This document shows, in pieces, positions 26,164 to 37,079 of a stretch of DNA of 64,000 bases. A program made the position numbers and the translations under genes. The stretch's first letter is position 1. Every line of letters begins with the position of its first letter. The notes beneath the pieces were generated by a model. That model worked only from the letters and a program-made list of their open reading frames with translations. It did no database searches and was not told where the DNA came from. Source of the DNA: Halolactibacillus miurensis (GTDB taxonomy: Bacteria > Bacillota > Bacilli > Bacillales > Amphibacillaceae); contig NZ_FPAI01000008.1 of the NCBI RefSeq assembly GCF_900116255.1, positions 48,067-112,066 of the forward strand. The letters are read 5' to 3'.

Positions 26164-27960
26164 ATGAAAGGAACAGTCGTAAAAACATGGATTAACACGT
26201 TAACACGTGCCTATTCCAAAGAATTTATTCACCCCCGCTTAGAAGCTTCAGGTATTGATCCAAATAAAACTATTTCCCCGATTGACAACATTGAAGACGA
26301 TAAAATTTTCACCTTCATAGACCGTGTCGCACATGATCAACAACTATCGACAGAGGATCTTTGGCTGAAAATTGGTGAAGATAATATCACTTCCTTCTAT
26401 CAAGGGTTTGGCTCATTCTTTAAAAAGGATAATTTATTTCAATTTCTTAGCTCAATGAATGATGTCCACCAAGTAGTAAGGAAACGGATCAAGGGCTCTA
26501 ACCCACCTGGCCTTGATTTAGAAGTAATCGGTCCGCAAACAGCTAGACTGACCTATCGATCCAAACGTAATATGTACGATTATTTACACGGGTTGCTGAT
26601 TGGTGCACAAGCGCACTTTAACGAAGACGTGACTGTAAAAGAATCTGAACGGCGTCCAGGTGAAATGGTACTAGAACTTACCTTTCCATATGAAATTAGA
26701 AAGAAAAAAACTTATCGCTTCTCACAACTCCTTTCATTAGGCGTTATTAAAAGAATTGATATTAAAGTAAGCCTTTTCTTAACGGTTGGAGCGTTTATGT
26801 TAACTTTTCTCCAACAGACGTTCGATTTTTCCGTTTATCTGTTGCCTGTCGGATTTGGAGTGTTTAGTTTAATTGGTATAAATCAAGCGATCCGACCAAT
26901 CAAAGCGGTTCGTGATAACTTAACAGATCTTAATAATAAAGCCTTTGTCGTGACGACAACGATGAAAAGCGGTCAAGATGAACTCGAACAACTGCATGAA
27001 GCGATTAACCAATACAAACTAAATTTAAGCGAAGATTTTATTAGCTTTATGAGTATGACAGAAGAACTCGAGAACTTTAGTCTCGACTTAAACACTATCT
27101 CAGACAATATGAGTGAAACGAGTAGCGATATTAGACAAGTTGTTGACGAACTGGCAACAACAAGTACAACACAAGCAGAAGAAACTGAACAAGGTGTCAG
27201 TCGCTTAGAGAGTAATATTTCATCCATCACACATATTACCGCTGCCGAATTAAACAGCCGTGATTTATTGACTGAACAAATGAAGAAAATCAAGTCTGCC
27301 TTTTCTAACCTTAACCAAACAAAACAGGCACTTGGCCAATCCTTACGCGTATTTGAAGGCGTTAAAAACGAAAGTGTTTCATTAAAAGAAAAAGGAAAAG
27401 AAATTGAGAAGATTACCGCTGTTGTCACGTCAATCGCTGAACAAACGAATCTCCTTGCCTTAAACGCTTCGATTGAAGCTGCCCGAGCTGGTGAGATGGG
27501 AAAAGGGTTCTCTGTTGTTGCGGAGGAAGTCAGAAAATTAGCGACGGAATCAAATGGTGCTGCTGAAGCTATTCAAACAAACCTCGGCTCATTTTTAGCT
27601 GACTTAGATGTGATGGTCAACGATTTGACTGATCAATTCCAAGCAATTGGAATTGAAACAAAGACGATGAGCGATGCAATCTCAGAAACGGAAAACTCTT
27701 ATCAATCCATTGATACCATTGCTGAAAAGATGATGGACACAACATCACAGTTAGAACAAGAAACAAAAGCCATCGAACAACTATTCACAACGATGGAATC
27801 ACTGGCCGCTATTGCGGTGGAAAACTCAGCCTCAACCGAAGAAGCGAGTGCGAGCGTTCAAACATATACGATGGAGATTCAAAAACTCTCACAAGAACTC
27901 GATCAGTTTAAACAATTAACTCAAACCTTTAAACAAGAACTACAAACGTATCATTATTAA
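26164..27960 (+). CDS. H-NOX (heme gas sensor)-methyl-accepting chemotaxis fusion
   Basis: 598 residues. Residues 1-185 are an H-NOX domain closely like that of Caldanaerobacter (Tt H-NOX), starting [13 protein letters not shown]. Key residues fall at the same numbers: proximal heme ligand His102 (NDVHQVV), Pro115, the propionate-binding Tyr131-x-Ser133-x-Arg135, and the distal O2-stabilising set Trp9, Asn74 and Tyr140. Two membrane helices (about 200-245), a HAMP-like stretch and a chemotaxis signalling domain with the tip [24 protein letters not shown] follow. By homology it should bind heme-O2 (and NO/CO) and steer swimming relative to oxygen or NO. The H-NOX domain is at the N terminus in the cytoplasm, before the membrane hairpin. 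Confidence 0.93.
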   Translation: MKGTVVKTWINTLTRAYSKEFIHPRLEASGIDPNKTISPIDNIEDDKIFTFIDRVAHDQQLSTEDLWLKIGEDNITSFYQGFGSFFKKDNLFQFLSSMNDVHQVVRKRIKGSNPPGLDLEVIGPQTARLTYRSKRNMYDYLHGLLIGAQAHFNEDVTVKESERRPGEMVLELTFPYEIRKKKTYRFSQLLSLGVIKRIDIKVSLFLTVGAFMLTFLQQTFDFSVYLLPVGFGVFSLIGINQAIRPIKAVRDNLTDLNNKAFVVTTTMKSGQDELEQLHEAINQYKLNLSEDFISFMSMTEELENFSLDLNTISDNMSETSSDIRQVVDELATTSTTQAEETEQGVSRLESNISSITHITAAELNSRDLLTEQMKKIKSAFSNLNQTKQALGQSLRVFEGVKNESVSLKEKGKEIEKITAVVTSIAEQTNLLALNASIEAARAGEMGKGFSVVAEEVRKLATESNGAAEAIQTNLGSFLADLDVMVNDLTDQFQAIGIETKTMSDAISETENSYQSIDTIAEKMMDTTSQLEQETKAIEQLFTTMESLAAIAVENSASTEEASASVQTYTMEIQKLSQELDQFKQLTQTFKQELQTYHY

Positions 27961-27988
27961 TGTGACTCACTCCTAATGGAATTTAATT

Positions 27989-28036
27989 AAAAACATCCTT
28001 CTAATTTATAAATCTAGAAGGATGTTTTTATATGAC
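27989..28036. terminator. Bidirectional terminator
   Basis: AAAACATCCTTCTA...TAGAAGGATGTTTT with A and T flanks separates the H-NOX receptor from the convergent mur operon. Confidence 0.9.
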
Positions 28037-28040
28037 TGTT

Positions 28041-29069
28041 CTATCCTATATCTTCACTTGGAATGAGTGTAATAATATCTCCATTTTCAATAATATCAAG
28101 TAACGGAAGATATGGCGCATCAATATGACCAACGACATTCACCCGATCATCTTTTTCAAAATCTGCTTTGGTTATTTGAATTTCTCCAGAATAACGTAAG
28201 TACCGCTTATTATCCATTGTAATTGTTCCGCGCGATCTATCTTTAGCTTCTGTTGGTTCAATAGTCGGTCCTGCTTTTGCATATTGTCTTGATTCCTTTA
28301 ATCGCAACAACTGTTTTGGAGAATCTGTGCGAATAGTAAACGATTGATTATACAGTTCTTCATTCTCTAAGTGAACAGGAATAGCAATCTTACCTGTATT
28401 CTCAAAGGCTTGAATCAATTGATACTGTTTCCAATCAAGTTTTAAATCTCCTACAAATACATAATCTAACATCTCTTTCTTAACGAGATCTAAGTAACTT
28501 ATATAACTTGGGAGTAAACGATGTTCTTCTAAGGTTGGTAAACCTAAATAAAGAGGGCCACGCTTATATTCTCCTGGAATAAAGGCGAGCAATTTAGCTC
28601 CTTGCTTCTTTAGCTTTTTATTCTTTTCTTGAAACTGTTCGCGGTCTAATCCCGTTTCAGGTCTCGGATAAAAATTATGCATAAGGATAGGTTCGCTAAA
28701 CTGATTAGCTATCGCTATTTCCGTAGACGCATTAAAGACAAAATCAAGTGTTAATGTGGCAACATCATCTTTGCTAAAGCCATCATCTAACCTAAAGTAA
28801 TCAATCTGTAAAAGTTTTTGTAATTCCTCAAGTGAAGAAACGTTAAATGTTGATAGAGACGACGGAGAAACATCACCGATCACTTTAAATCCTCTTAATT
28901 TTAACCAAGAACACATTGACATAATCTCATTTTTATATGTCGCTGACACTTCTTCACTCATATGGAGAGAGGTGAAGACAAAAACGTCTTCACCTGATAT
29001 AGTATCTAAAAATGATTTTTGTTCATTAAAATGACTAACATAGACGGAGAATCCTAAACGTTTAGGCAT
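28041..29069 (-). CDS. mupG: 6-phospho-N-acetylmuramidase (DUF871/MupG family)
   Basis: 342 residues from the ATG at 29069 (AAAGGAT upstream); it overlaps the end of murP by 8 nt. The start MPKRLGFSVYVSHFNEQKSF, the TIM-barrel phrase FRLDDGFSKDDV and the mid-region NFYPRPETGLDREQF are characteristic of the DUF871 family. The C-terminal cyclophilin-like domain runs from about 235 (GPTIEPTEAKDRSRGTI). In Staphylococcus aureus MupG hydrolyses MurNAc-6P-GlcNAc taken up by MurP into MurNAc-6P and GlcNAc. The gene order here (last in murR-murQ-murP-mupG) supports the same task. Confidence 0.88.
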   Translation of the reverse strand: MPKRLGFSVYVSHFNEQKSFLDTISGEDVFVFTSLHMSEEVSATYKNEIMSMCSWLKLRGFKVIGDVSPSSLSTFNVSSLEELQKLLQIDYFRLDDGFSKDDVATLTLDFVFNASTEIAIANQFSEPILMHNFYPRPETGLDREQFQEKNKKLKKQGAKLLAFIPGEYKRGPLYLGLPTLEEHRLLPSYISYLDLVKKEMLDYVFVGDLKLDWKQYQLIQAFENTGKIAIPVHLENEELYNQSFTIRTDSPKQLLRLKESRQYAKAGPTIEPTEAKDRSRGTITMDNKRYLRYSGEIQITKADFEKDDRVNVVGHIDAPYLPLLDIIENGDIITLIPSEDIG

Positions 29070-30486
29070 TTTGAATATCCTTTTGTTTAATGAACATATA
29101 AGTAATAATGAATCCAGCAATGTAAGAAATTAAAATACCAATCGCAAAGTGAATCATTTTATCTGGGTGCATTAAAGGAATAGCCACTACACCAGATGGT
29201 CCCCAAGCGTTAGCCATCACATTTGTCATCATCACGTACGCCCCGCCAAATCCAGCACCTAATCCAGCTGTAATAAAAGGTTTACCTAACGGAAGTGTGA
29301 CACCGTAAATCAGTGGTTCACCAATGCCGAGAATACCCGCTGGTAAAGCACCAGTAATCACTTGTTTTAACCGCTTGTTCCCTACTTTATTCGCAATCAA
29401 GTAAATCGCAATCGCAGCACCTACTTGACCAGCCCCGGCCATAGCTAATACAGGGAAAAGCGACACACCACCAAGCGCTTCCAATTGAATCGCATAGATA
29501 GGAATTAAGCCGTGGTGTAAACCGAGTAATACCATCGGTAAGAATACAGCCGCTAACACATACCCAGAAATCACACTCACAACAGCATTCTCAGAACCGA
29601 TAATGAGACTGAGTGCATCCACTAACCAATCCGATACAAAACCTGACACAGGCATAACAACAAAAATTAATAACAATGCCGTTGTAAAAAGTGTTACGAG
29701 AGGAGTTACAATTAAATCTAGAACATCAGGAACACGCTTACGTACATTTCGCTCGATAACAGCTAACAAGTAGACACCAAAGATGACGCCAATAATACCT
29801 CCCTTACCTGTTGTTAAAATAGAGTTAAGTGGCTGTTCTGCATCATATAATCCAAATAATGTCGATAAATCTACGATAGGCCCAGCAATAGACATGGCTC
29901 CAACCATACCACCAAGAGCTTCAGTAGCCCCAAATCGTTTGGCTGCATTGACACCTGTATAAATTGCGAAATAACCTAAGAAACTTGTACCGATTAAGGC
30001 GAAAATAAGACGAAGAGCTTCAAAGAACTGACCAGCGATAGCTCCTTCTGAGATCAGTGTACCGAGTAAACTACTGAATCCTTGGAAAATCCCCGCCGCT
30101 ATAATAGCTGGAATCATTGGAATAAAAATACCGGCAATAGTTTCAAGTGCTCCTTTTAATTTCGACTGTTTTTGTTTATTTTTCACTGCTTGTTTATTTT
30201 CTTCCCAGTTATTTTCAGCTGATTGGTCAGCCGGTATGTTATATTGACTAATCAATAGATCCGCTAATTTTTTCGCCGTTCCTGGACCAACAACAACTTG
30301 AAGGGTTTCTGCTTTAACTACTCCTAATACACCGTCAATATCTTTTAATTGTTCATGATCAATCTCTTGATCATTGCGGATTCGCATACGTAAACGCGTC
30401 ATACAATTAGTAGCAGAAGAGATATTACCTTTTCCACCAACAGCATTTACAATCTTTTCAATAAGTTGTTCATTTTTAGTTGCCAT
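29062..30486 (-). CDS. murP: PTS EIIBC permease for MurNAc or MurNAc-GlcNAc (MurP)
   Basis: 474 residues. An N-terminal EIIB domain (about 1-85) carries the phosphocysteine in NCMTRLRMRI. A linker precedes a sucrose-class EIIC membrane domain (about 115-470) with LGIGEPLIYGVTLPLGKPF and HHGLIPIYAIQLE. No EIIA domain, as usual for MurP. It lies 2 nt after murQ and overlaps mupG, so the set is one transcript. It would import and 6-phosphorylate a muropeptide-derived sugar from cell-wall turnover. Without this context it could be taken for a sucrose or beta-glucoside permease. Confidence 0.88.
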   Translation of the reverse strand: MATKNEQLIEKIVNAVGGKGNISSATNCMTRLRMRIRNDQEIDHEQLKDIDGVLGVVKAETLQVVVGPGTAKKLADLLISQYNIPADQSAENNWEENKQAVKNKQKQSKLKGALETIAGIFIPMIPAIIAAGIFQGFSSLLGTLISEGAIAGQFFEALRLIFALIGTSFLGYFAIYTGVNAAKRFGATEALGGMVGAMSIAGPIVDLSTLFGLYDAEQPLNSILTTGKGGIIGVIFGVYLLAVIERNVRKRVPDVLDLIVTPLVTLFTTALLLIFVVMPVSGFVSDWLVDALSLIIGSENAVVSVISGYVLAAVFLPMVLLGLHHGLIPIYAIQLEALGGVSLFPVLAMAGAGQVGAAIAIYLIANKVGNKRLKQVITGALPAGILGIGEPLIYGVTLPLGKPFITAGLGAGFGGAYVMMTNVMANAWGPSGVVAIPLMHPDKMIHFAIGILISYIAGFIITYMFIKQKDIQNA

Positions 30487-30488
30487 TA

Positions 30489-31400
30489 TTATCGCTCCTT
30501 TATTTTTGGTAACGTTTGTCTAATATGACCGTTTGCTTCTGATAAAGCTTTGACAGCTGATGATTGATCAACATTGAGTAGAATCATTGTAATCGCCACT
30601 TTAACTTGTCCGTGACTTTCTTTTAATGCCGTTTTAGCTACCTCATCATTCACCCCTGTTGCTTCTTTAATAATGTTTAATGCGCGGCGTTCTAATTTTT
30701 CATTACTCCGCTTCACATCAACCATTAAATTTTCATACACTTTTCCCATACCAATCATGGATACGGTCGACAACATATTTAAGATAAGTTTTTGTGTTGT
30801 TCCTGCCTTAAGACGGGTCGAGCCTGTGAGTACTTCTGGTCCTGCCTCGGCTTCAATCGGTAACTTGGCTTCCTTTCCAATCGCGCTCCCTTTATTACAA
30901 CTAATCGCCATCGTATAGGCACCCGTTTCATTGGCGTAACGCAGCCCACCAATCACATAAGGCGTGCGTCCGCTTGCAGCTAGACCAACAACCACATCAT
31001 TTTCAGTAAGCTGCAACTGAATCAAGTCGTCTTGACCAAGTTGCTCTGAATCTTCTGCCCCTTCAATCGCTTCTGTAAAGGCTTCTTTTCCACCAGCGAT
31101 TAATCCGATGACCATACCTGGGTCTGTACCAAACGTTGGTGGGCATTCTGCCGCATCCAATACGCCTAAGCGTCCACTTGTACCTGCCCCCATGTAGATA
31201 AGACGGCCTCCACGGTTAAATCGCTCGACAATGATGTTAATCCCTTGTTCGATCAATGGAATCACTGATTGAATGGCTTGAGGTACTAACTGATCTTCTT
31301 CATTCATAATGGTTAAAATCTCTCGGAAAGATAACGCATCAAGTTTCATCGTACGGGGATTTCTTTTCTCTGTTGTTAATTTGGTTAAATCCATCCTCAT
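30489..31400 (-). CDS. murQ: N-acetylmuramic acid 6-phosphate etherase
   Basis: 303 residues with a single SIS domain. The signature GAGTSGRLGVLDAAECPPTFG and the nearby catalytic Glu of EAIEGAEDSEQLG are typical of MurQ, as is TGSTRLKAGTTQKLILNMLST near the C terminus. It splits D-lactate from MurNAc-6P to give GlcNAc-6P in the cytoplasm. Two ATG codons stand close together (31400 and 31394); AAGGGG suits either. Its 5' end overlaps the murR coding end by about 62 nt, so translation of the two is entangled. Confidence 0.95.
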   Translation of the reverse strand: MRMDLTKLTTEKRNPRTMKLDALSFREILTIMNEEDQLVPQAIQSVIPLIEQGINIIVERFNRGGRLIYMGAGTSGRLGVLDAAECPPTFGTDPGMVIGLIAGGKEAFTEAIEGAEDSEQLGQDDLIQLQLTENDVVVGLAASGRTPYVIGGLRYANETGAYTMAISCNKGSAIGKEAKLPIEAEAGPEVLTGSTRLKAGTTQKLILNMLSTVSMIGMGKVYENLMVDVKRSNEKLERRALNIIKEATGVNDEVAKTALKESHGQVKVAITMILLNVDQSSAVKALSEANGHIRQTLPKIKER

Positions 31401-32241
31401 TTGTCCCCTTTCTAATTTGTGTTTTCTCTAATATTTCCAGTGATTGTTCATACTCTTTGTTGACATAGGCCGTGTATAGAATATCGACTAAATTGAGTTG
31501 AGCAATCCGAGACGACATCGCCCCGCTTCTAAAACTGTATTCATTTGCTGCAACATAAAGTTGTAAATCTGATTTGTCAGCGATTGGGGAATGACCAAAT
31601 TTCGTGATTGAAATGGCTCTCGCACCATTTCTCTTCACTTCATCCAAACATGTCACCATCTCGTCTGTTTGACCTGAATAAGAAATAACAATAGCTAAAT
31701 CACGTGGATTCATATTTTTGGCCATCAACAGTTGTGTATGCCAATCTTCATTCACATACGCCATTTTATTGATACGAGTGAATTTTAACTGGGCATCTTT
31801 TGCGACAATTAACGAAGCCCCAATCCCAAATAAGACAAGTCGGTCCGCTTTCATCATCAAATCAAGACAACGGTCGACGATCGACTCATCAAGTAAGTCT
31901 CCAGTTTCTTCCAACGAAAGCATATTTTTATGCGTCACTTTATGAATCACATCACTAAGCGCATCGGTTCTTTCAACATCACTGATTTCTTTTGCTTTAT
32001 AACTATCTCTTACTGCTAATTCATATAAAAGTGCCTTACTAAATCCTTTAAATCCTGAAAAACCTAATCGCTTACATAACCTGATAATGGAAGATGGCGA
32101 CGTAAACGTCGCTTCACTTAATGCATAAATTGTCATACGGCTAACGTCTTGCGGATGAGCAAGTACAAAGTCAATAATGGCCTGTTCTGTTGTTGTTGCT
32201 TCTTCTCGGTATGTTTTCAACCGAATCGTAATAATTTCCAT
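31339..32241 (-). CDS. murR: RpiR-family transcription regulator of the mur operon (MurR-like)
   Basis: 300 residues from the ATG at 32241. The N-terminal HTH_6 domain (about 1-77: MTIYALSEATFTSPSSIIRLCKRLGFSGF) is followed by a SIS sugar-phosphate-binding domain (about 110-245: RLVLFGIGASLIVAKDAQLKF, AIVISYSGQTDEMV). MurR in E. coli is a repressor relieved by MurNAc-6P. Here it is the first gene of the operon, so autoregulation is likely. The open frame extends 25 codons upstream but the SD and promoter fix this start. Confidence 0.9.
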   Translation of the reverse strand: MEIITIRLKTYREEATTTEQAIIDFVLAHPQDVSRMTIYALSEATFTSPSSIIRLCKRLGFSGFKGFSKALLYELAVRDSYKAKEISDVERTDALSDVIHKVTHKNMLSLEETGDLLDESIVDRCLDLMMKADRLVLFGIGASLIVAKDAQLKFTRINKMAYVNEDWHTQLLMAKNMNPRDLAIVISYSGQTDEMVTCLDEVKRNGARAISITKFGHSPIADKSDLQLYVAANEYSFRSGAMSSRIAQLNLVDILYTAYVNKEYEQSLEILEKTQIRKGTNEDGFNQINNREKKSPYDET

Positions 32242-32243
32242 TG

Positions 32244-32255
32244 AGGAGCGCTCCT
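32244..32255 (-). promoter_or_regulatory. 12-bp palindrome covering the murR ribosome binding site
   Basis: AGGAGCGCTCCT is a perfect palindrome that contains the AGGAG of murR, a few bases from the predicted transcript start and 3 nt before the ATG. It could be a MurR operator or a small hairpin that hides the SD. Confidence 0.55.
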
Positions 32256-32264
32256 TTAATTCAC

Positions 32265-32306
32265 ATCTTATCACTCTAAAACTTTGTGTCAATAAAACGC
32301 TTACTT
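32265..32306 (-). promoter_or_regulatory. murRQP-mupG promoter with upstream cre-like box
   Basis: On the minus strand TTGACA (32287-32292), 16 nt, TAAGAT (32265-32270) is a strong sigma-A promoter. AGTAAGCGTTTTAT (32293-32306) resembles cre with two mismatches and abuts the -35 box. Confidence 0.65.
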
Positions 32307-32473
32307 TATGAAACATTGTACCAGAACTTGATGAAAAACACGCTCTTTCATCGACAAATCATGACACATATTGTATTGAATAAGTCCCCCCCTATTTCAA
32401 CAACATGAATGTTTATCTACTGTGATTTAATAATCTGAAGATTTTTGAGAACTATATTATCTATACGAAGGCG

Positions 32474-32491
32474 TGTAAGCGCTTTTATAAT
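32474..32491 (+). promoter_or_regulatory. cre box and -10 element of the GH53 gene
   Basis: TGTAAGCGCTTTTA (32474-32487, cre with one mismatch) runs into TATAAT (32486-32491). No good -35 is visible at the right distance, so an activator may be needed. AGAAGGAG precedes the ATG at 32524. Confidence 0.65.
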
Positions 32492-32523
32492 AGAGTTACA
32501 TTACATTAGAAGGAGTGGCATAA

Positions 32524-35820
<3,297 letters not shown>

Positions 35821-35857
35821 GGAAAAAACTACAACTGTAAATAATTAAGGACAAACA

Positions 35858-35890
35858 TATACCCCTAATCGACTCGATTAGGGGTATTTA
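35858..35890 (+). terminator. Terminator after the GH53 gene
   Basis: ATACCCCTAATC...GATTAGGGGTAT forms a perfect stem with a 5-nt loop. It is followed by a short T-containing tail. Confidence 0.8.
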
Positions 35891-36311
35891 TGCGGCTTGT
35901 TAAAGTGTTGATCTTTTCCTTACATGTCTTTTATCCTGTTTTACTCTATCTCTTCTAAGACATCGGGATAGACAACCGTATCTTGAACTACCCCCACCTA
36001 ACATTCTAACGAATGTTTGAGGAAGGTGTCTTCTCGCCCTAATACGATAAAGACATGCATCATTTTTTCATGTCTTATTCCTCCAATTTTTCAAAAATAT
36101 TGTCTTATCGCTTCATCCTATCACATCCCTCCTACTTTTTACATTGGTATCCCTATTCTGTTACTCATTAGCAAACGCCTCTCAATAAGGAAACCGATTG
36201 CATGATATTTCATCAGTGATTCTCCCCCTCTAATTCAGCAAAAAACATATTGTCCTTGTATTTTAGCGTAGTAAATCGCTTACTCTTTTATTTTTTTATA
36301 AACTTTTTATG
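35891..36311. other. Gene-poor interval before pgmB
   Basis: No convincing gene. A 62-codon frame at 36017-36205 has no RBS and no recognisable sequence. A short hairpin (AAGACATG...CATGTCTT near 36050-36078) and a weak cre-like box AT-rich region (GTAAATCGCTTACT, 36271-36284) are the only structured elements seen. Confidence 0.5.
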
Positions 36312-36349
36312 CGAAATCGCTTTCATTTAATTATCTCATGTTGTATGAT
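36312..36349 (+). promoter_or_regulatory. pgmB-malP promoter with cre box over the -35
   Basis: TTTCAT (36321-36326), 17 nt, TATGAT (36344-36349). CGAAATCGCTTTCA (36312-36325) is a cre with one mismatch that covers the -35 box, so CcpA would compete with polymerase. Confidence 0.7.
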
Positions 36350-36383
36350 AAACATAGAGATTAATCTTGAGGAGGAATCACAT

Positions 36384-37031
36384 ATGGGAATGCCTAAAGC
36401 TGTGCTATTTGATTTAGACGGTGTTATTGTTGATACCGCTAAACATCATTATATTGCTTGGCGTGCACTCGCAAGTGAATTAGGTTTTGAATTCACTGAA
36501 CAAGACAACGAACGTTTAAAAGGCGTCAGTCGAATGGATTCGTTAAATATTTTACTAGAAGTCGGAGGGTTAGCGTTACCCGAAGATGAAAAACAACAAC
36601 TAGCTGCTAAAAAAAATGACCAGTACGTTAAAGCAATTAAACAAATGGATGAAACAGAGATTTTACCTGGTGTAACAGCGTTTCTCACCGCTTTAAAAGC
36701 AGCCGGTATTAGCTTCGCTTTAGGTTCAGCAAGTAAAAATGCGCCGATTATTTTGAACCAAATTGGGCTGTATGATGCATTTGATGCGATTGTTGATGGC
36801 AATGTGATTGAAAAAGCTAAACCAGACCCTGAAGTCTTTTTAAAAGGAGCCGAGTTGCTCGGCGTTGCCCCAGAGGCGTGTGTCGTGTTTGAAGATGCCC
36901 AAGCTGGGATTGAGGCTGGTAAAAATGCCGGTATGTATGTTATTGGTGTGGGCGATCCCGAGGTGTTAACCGGGGCCGATGATTACGTGAGTGACTTATC
37001 AGAGATGACGTTAGACCGTCTCGCTCATTAA
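36384..37031 (+). CDS. pgmB: Beta-phosphoglucomutase
   Basis: 215 residues from the ATG at 36384 (GAGGAGG 8 nt upstream; the frame opens earlier without signal). It is a HAD-superfamily enzyme: LFDLDGVIVDTAKHHYIAW holds the nucleophile and acid/base aspartates. GVSRMDSL, GSASKNAP and EKAKPDPEVF with EDAQAGIEA complete the beta-PGM set that binds the phosphate and magnesium. It turns beta-glucose-1-P into glucose-6-P. It lies 48 nt before maltose phosphorylase, whose product is beta-glucose-1-P, so the two make one pathway step pair. Confidence 0.95.
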   Translation: MGMPKAVLFDLDGVIVDTAKHHYIAWRALASELGFEFTEQDNERLKGVSRMDSLNILLEVGGLALPEDEKQQLAAKKNDQYVKAIKQMDETEILPGVTAFLTALKAAGISFALGSASKNAPIILNQIGLYDAFDAIVDGNVIEKAKPDPEVFLKGAELLGVAPEACVVFEDAQAGIEAGKNAGMYVIGVGDPEVLTGADDYVSDLSEMTLDRLAH

Positions 37032-37047
37032 TCCTTAATGCAAATAA

Positions 37048-37061
37048 TGAAAGCGATCACA
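37048..37061 (+). promoter_or_regulatory. Full-consensus cre box between pgmB and malP
   Basis: TGAAAGCGATCACA matches TGNAANCGNWNNCW at every position. It stands just before the malP SD (TAGGAGG), inside the operon, where bound CcpA could act as a transcription roadblock. Confidence 0.65.
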
Positions 37062-37079
37062 GAGTAGGAGGAATTTATT

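Noticed and set aside
35940..36010. Short minus-strand reading frame ending VVYPDVLEEIE, as a possible gene remnant
   Set aside because: Only about 18 codons after a stop, with no match I can recognise; too short to call a pseudogene.
36017..36205. 62-codon open frame before pgmB
   Set aside because: No ribosome binding site, no recognisable motif, and a composition typical of AT-rich non-coding DNA.
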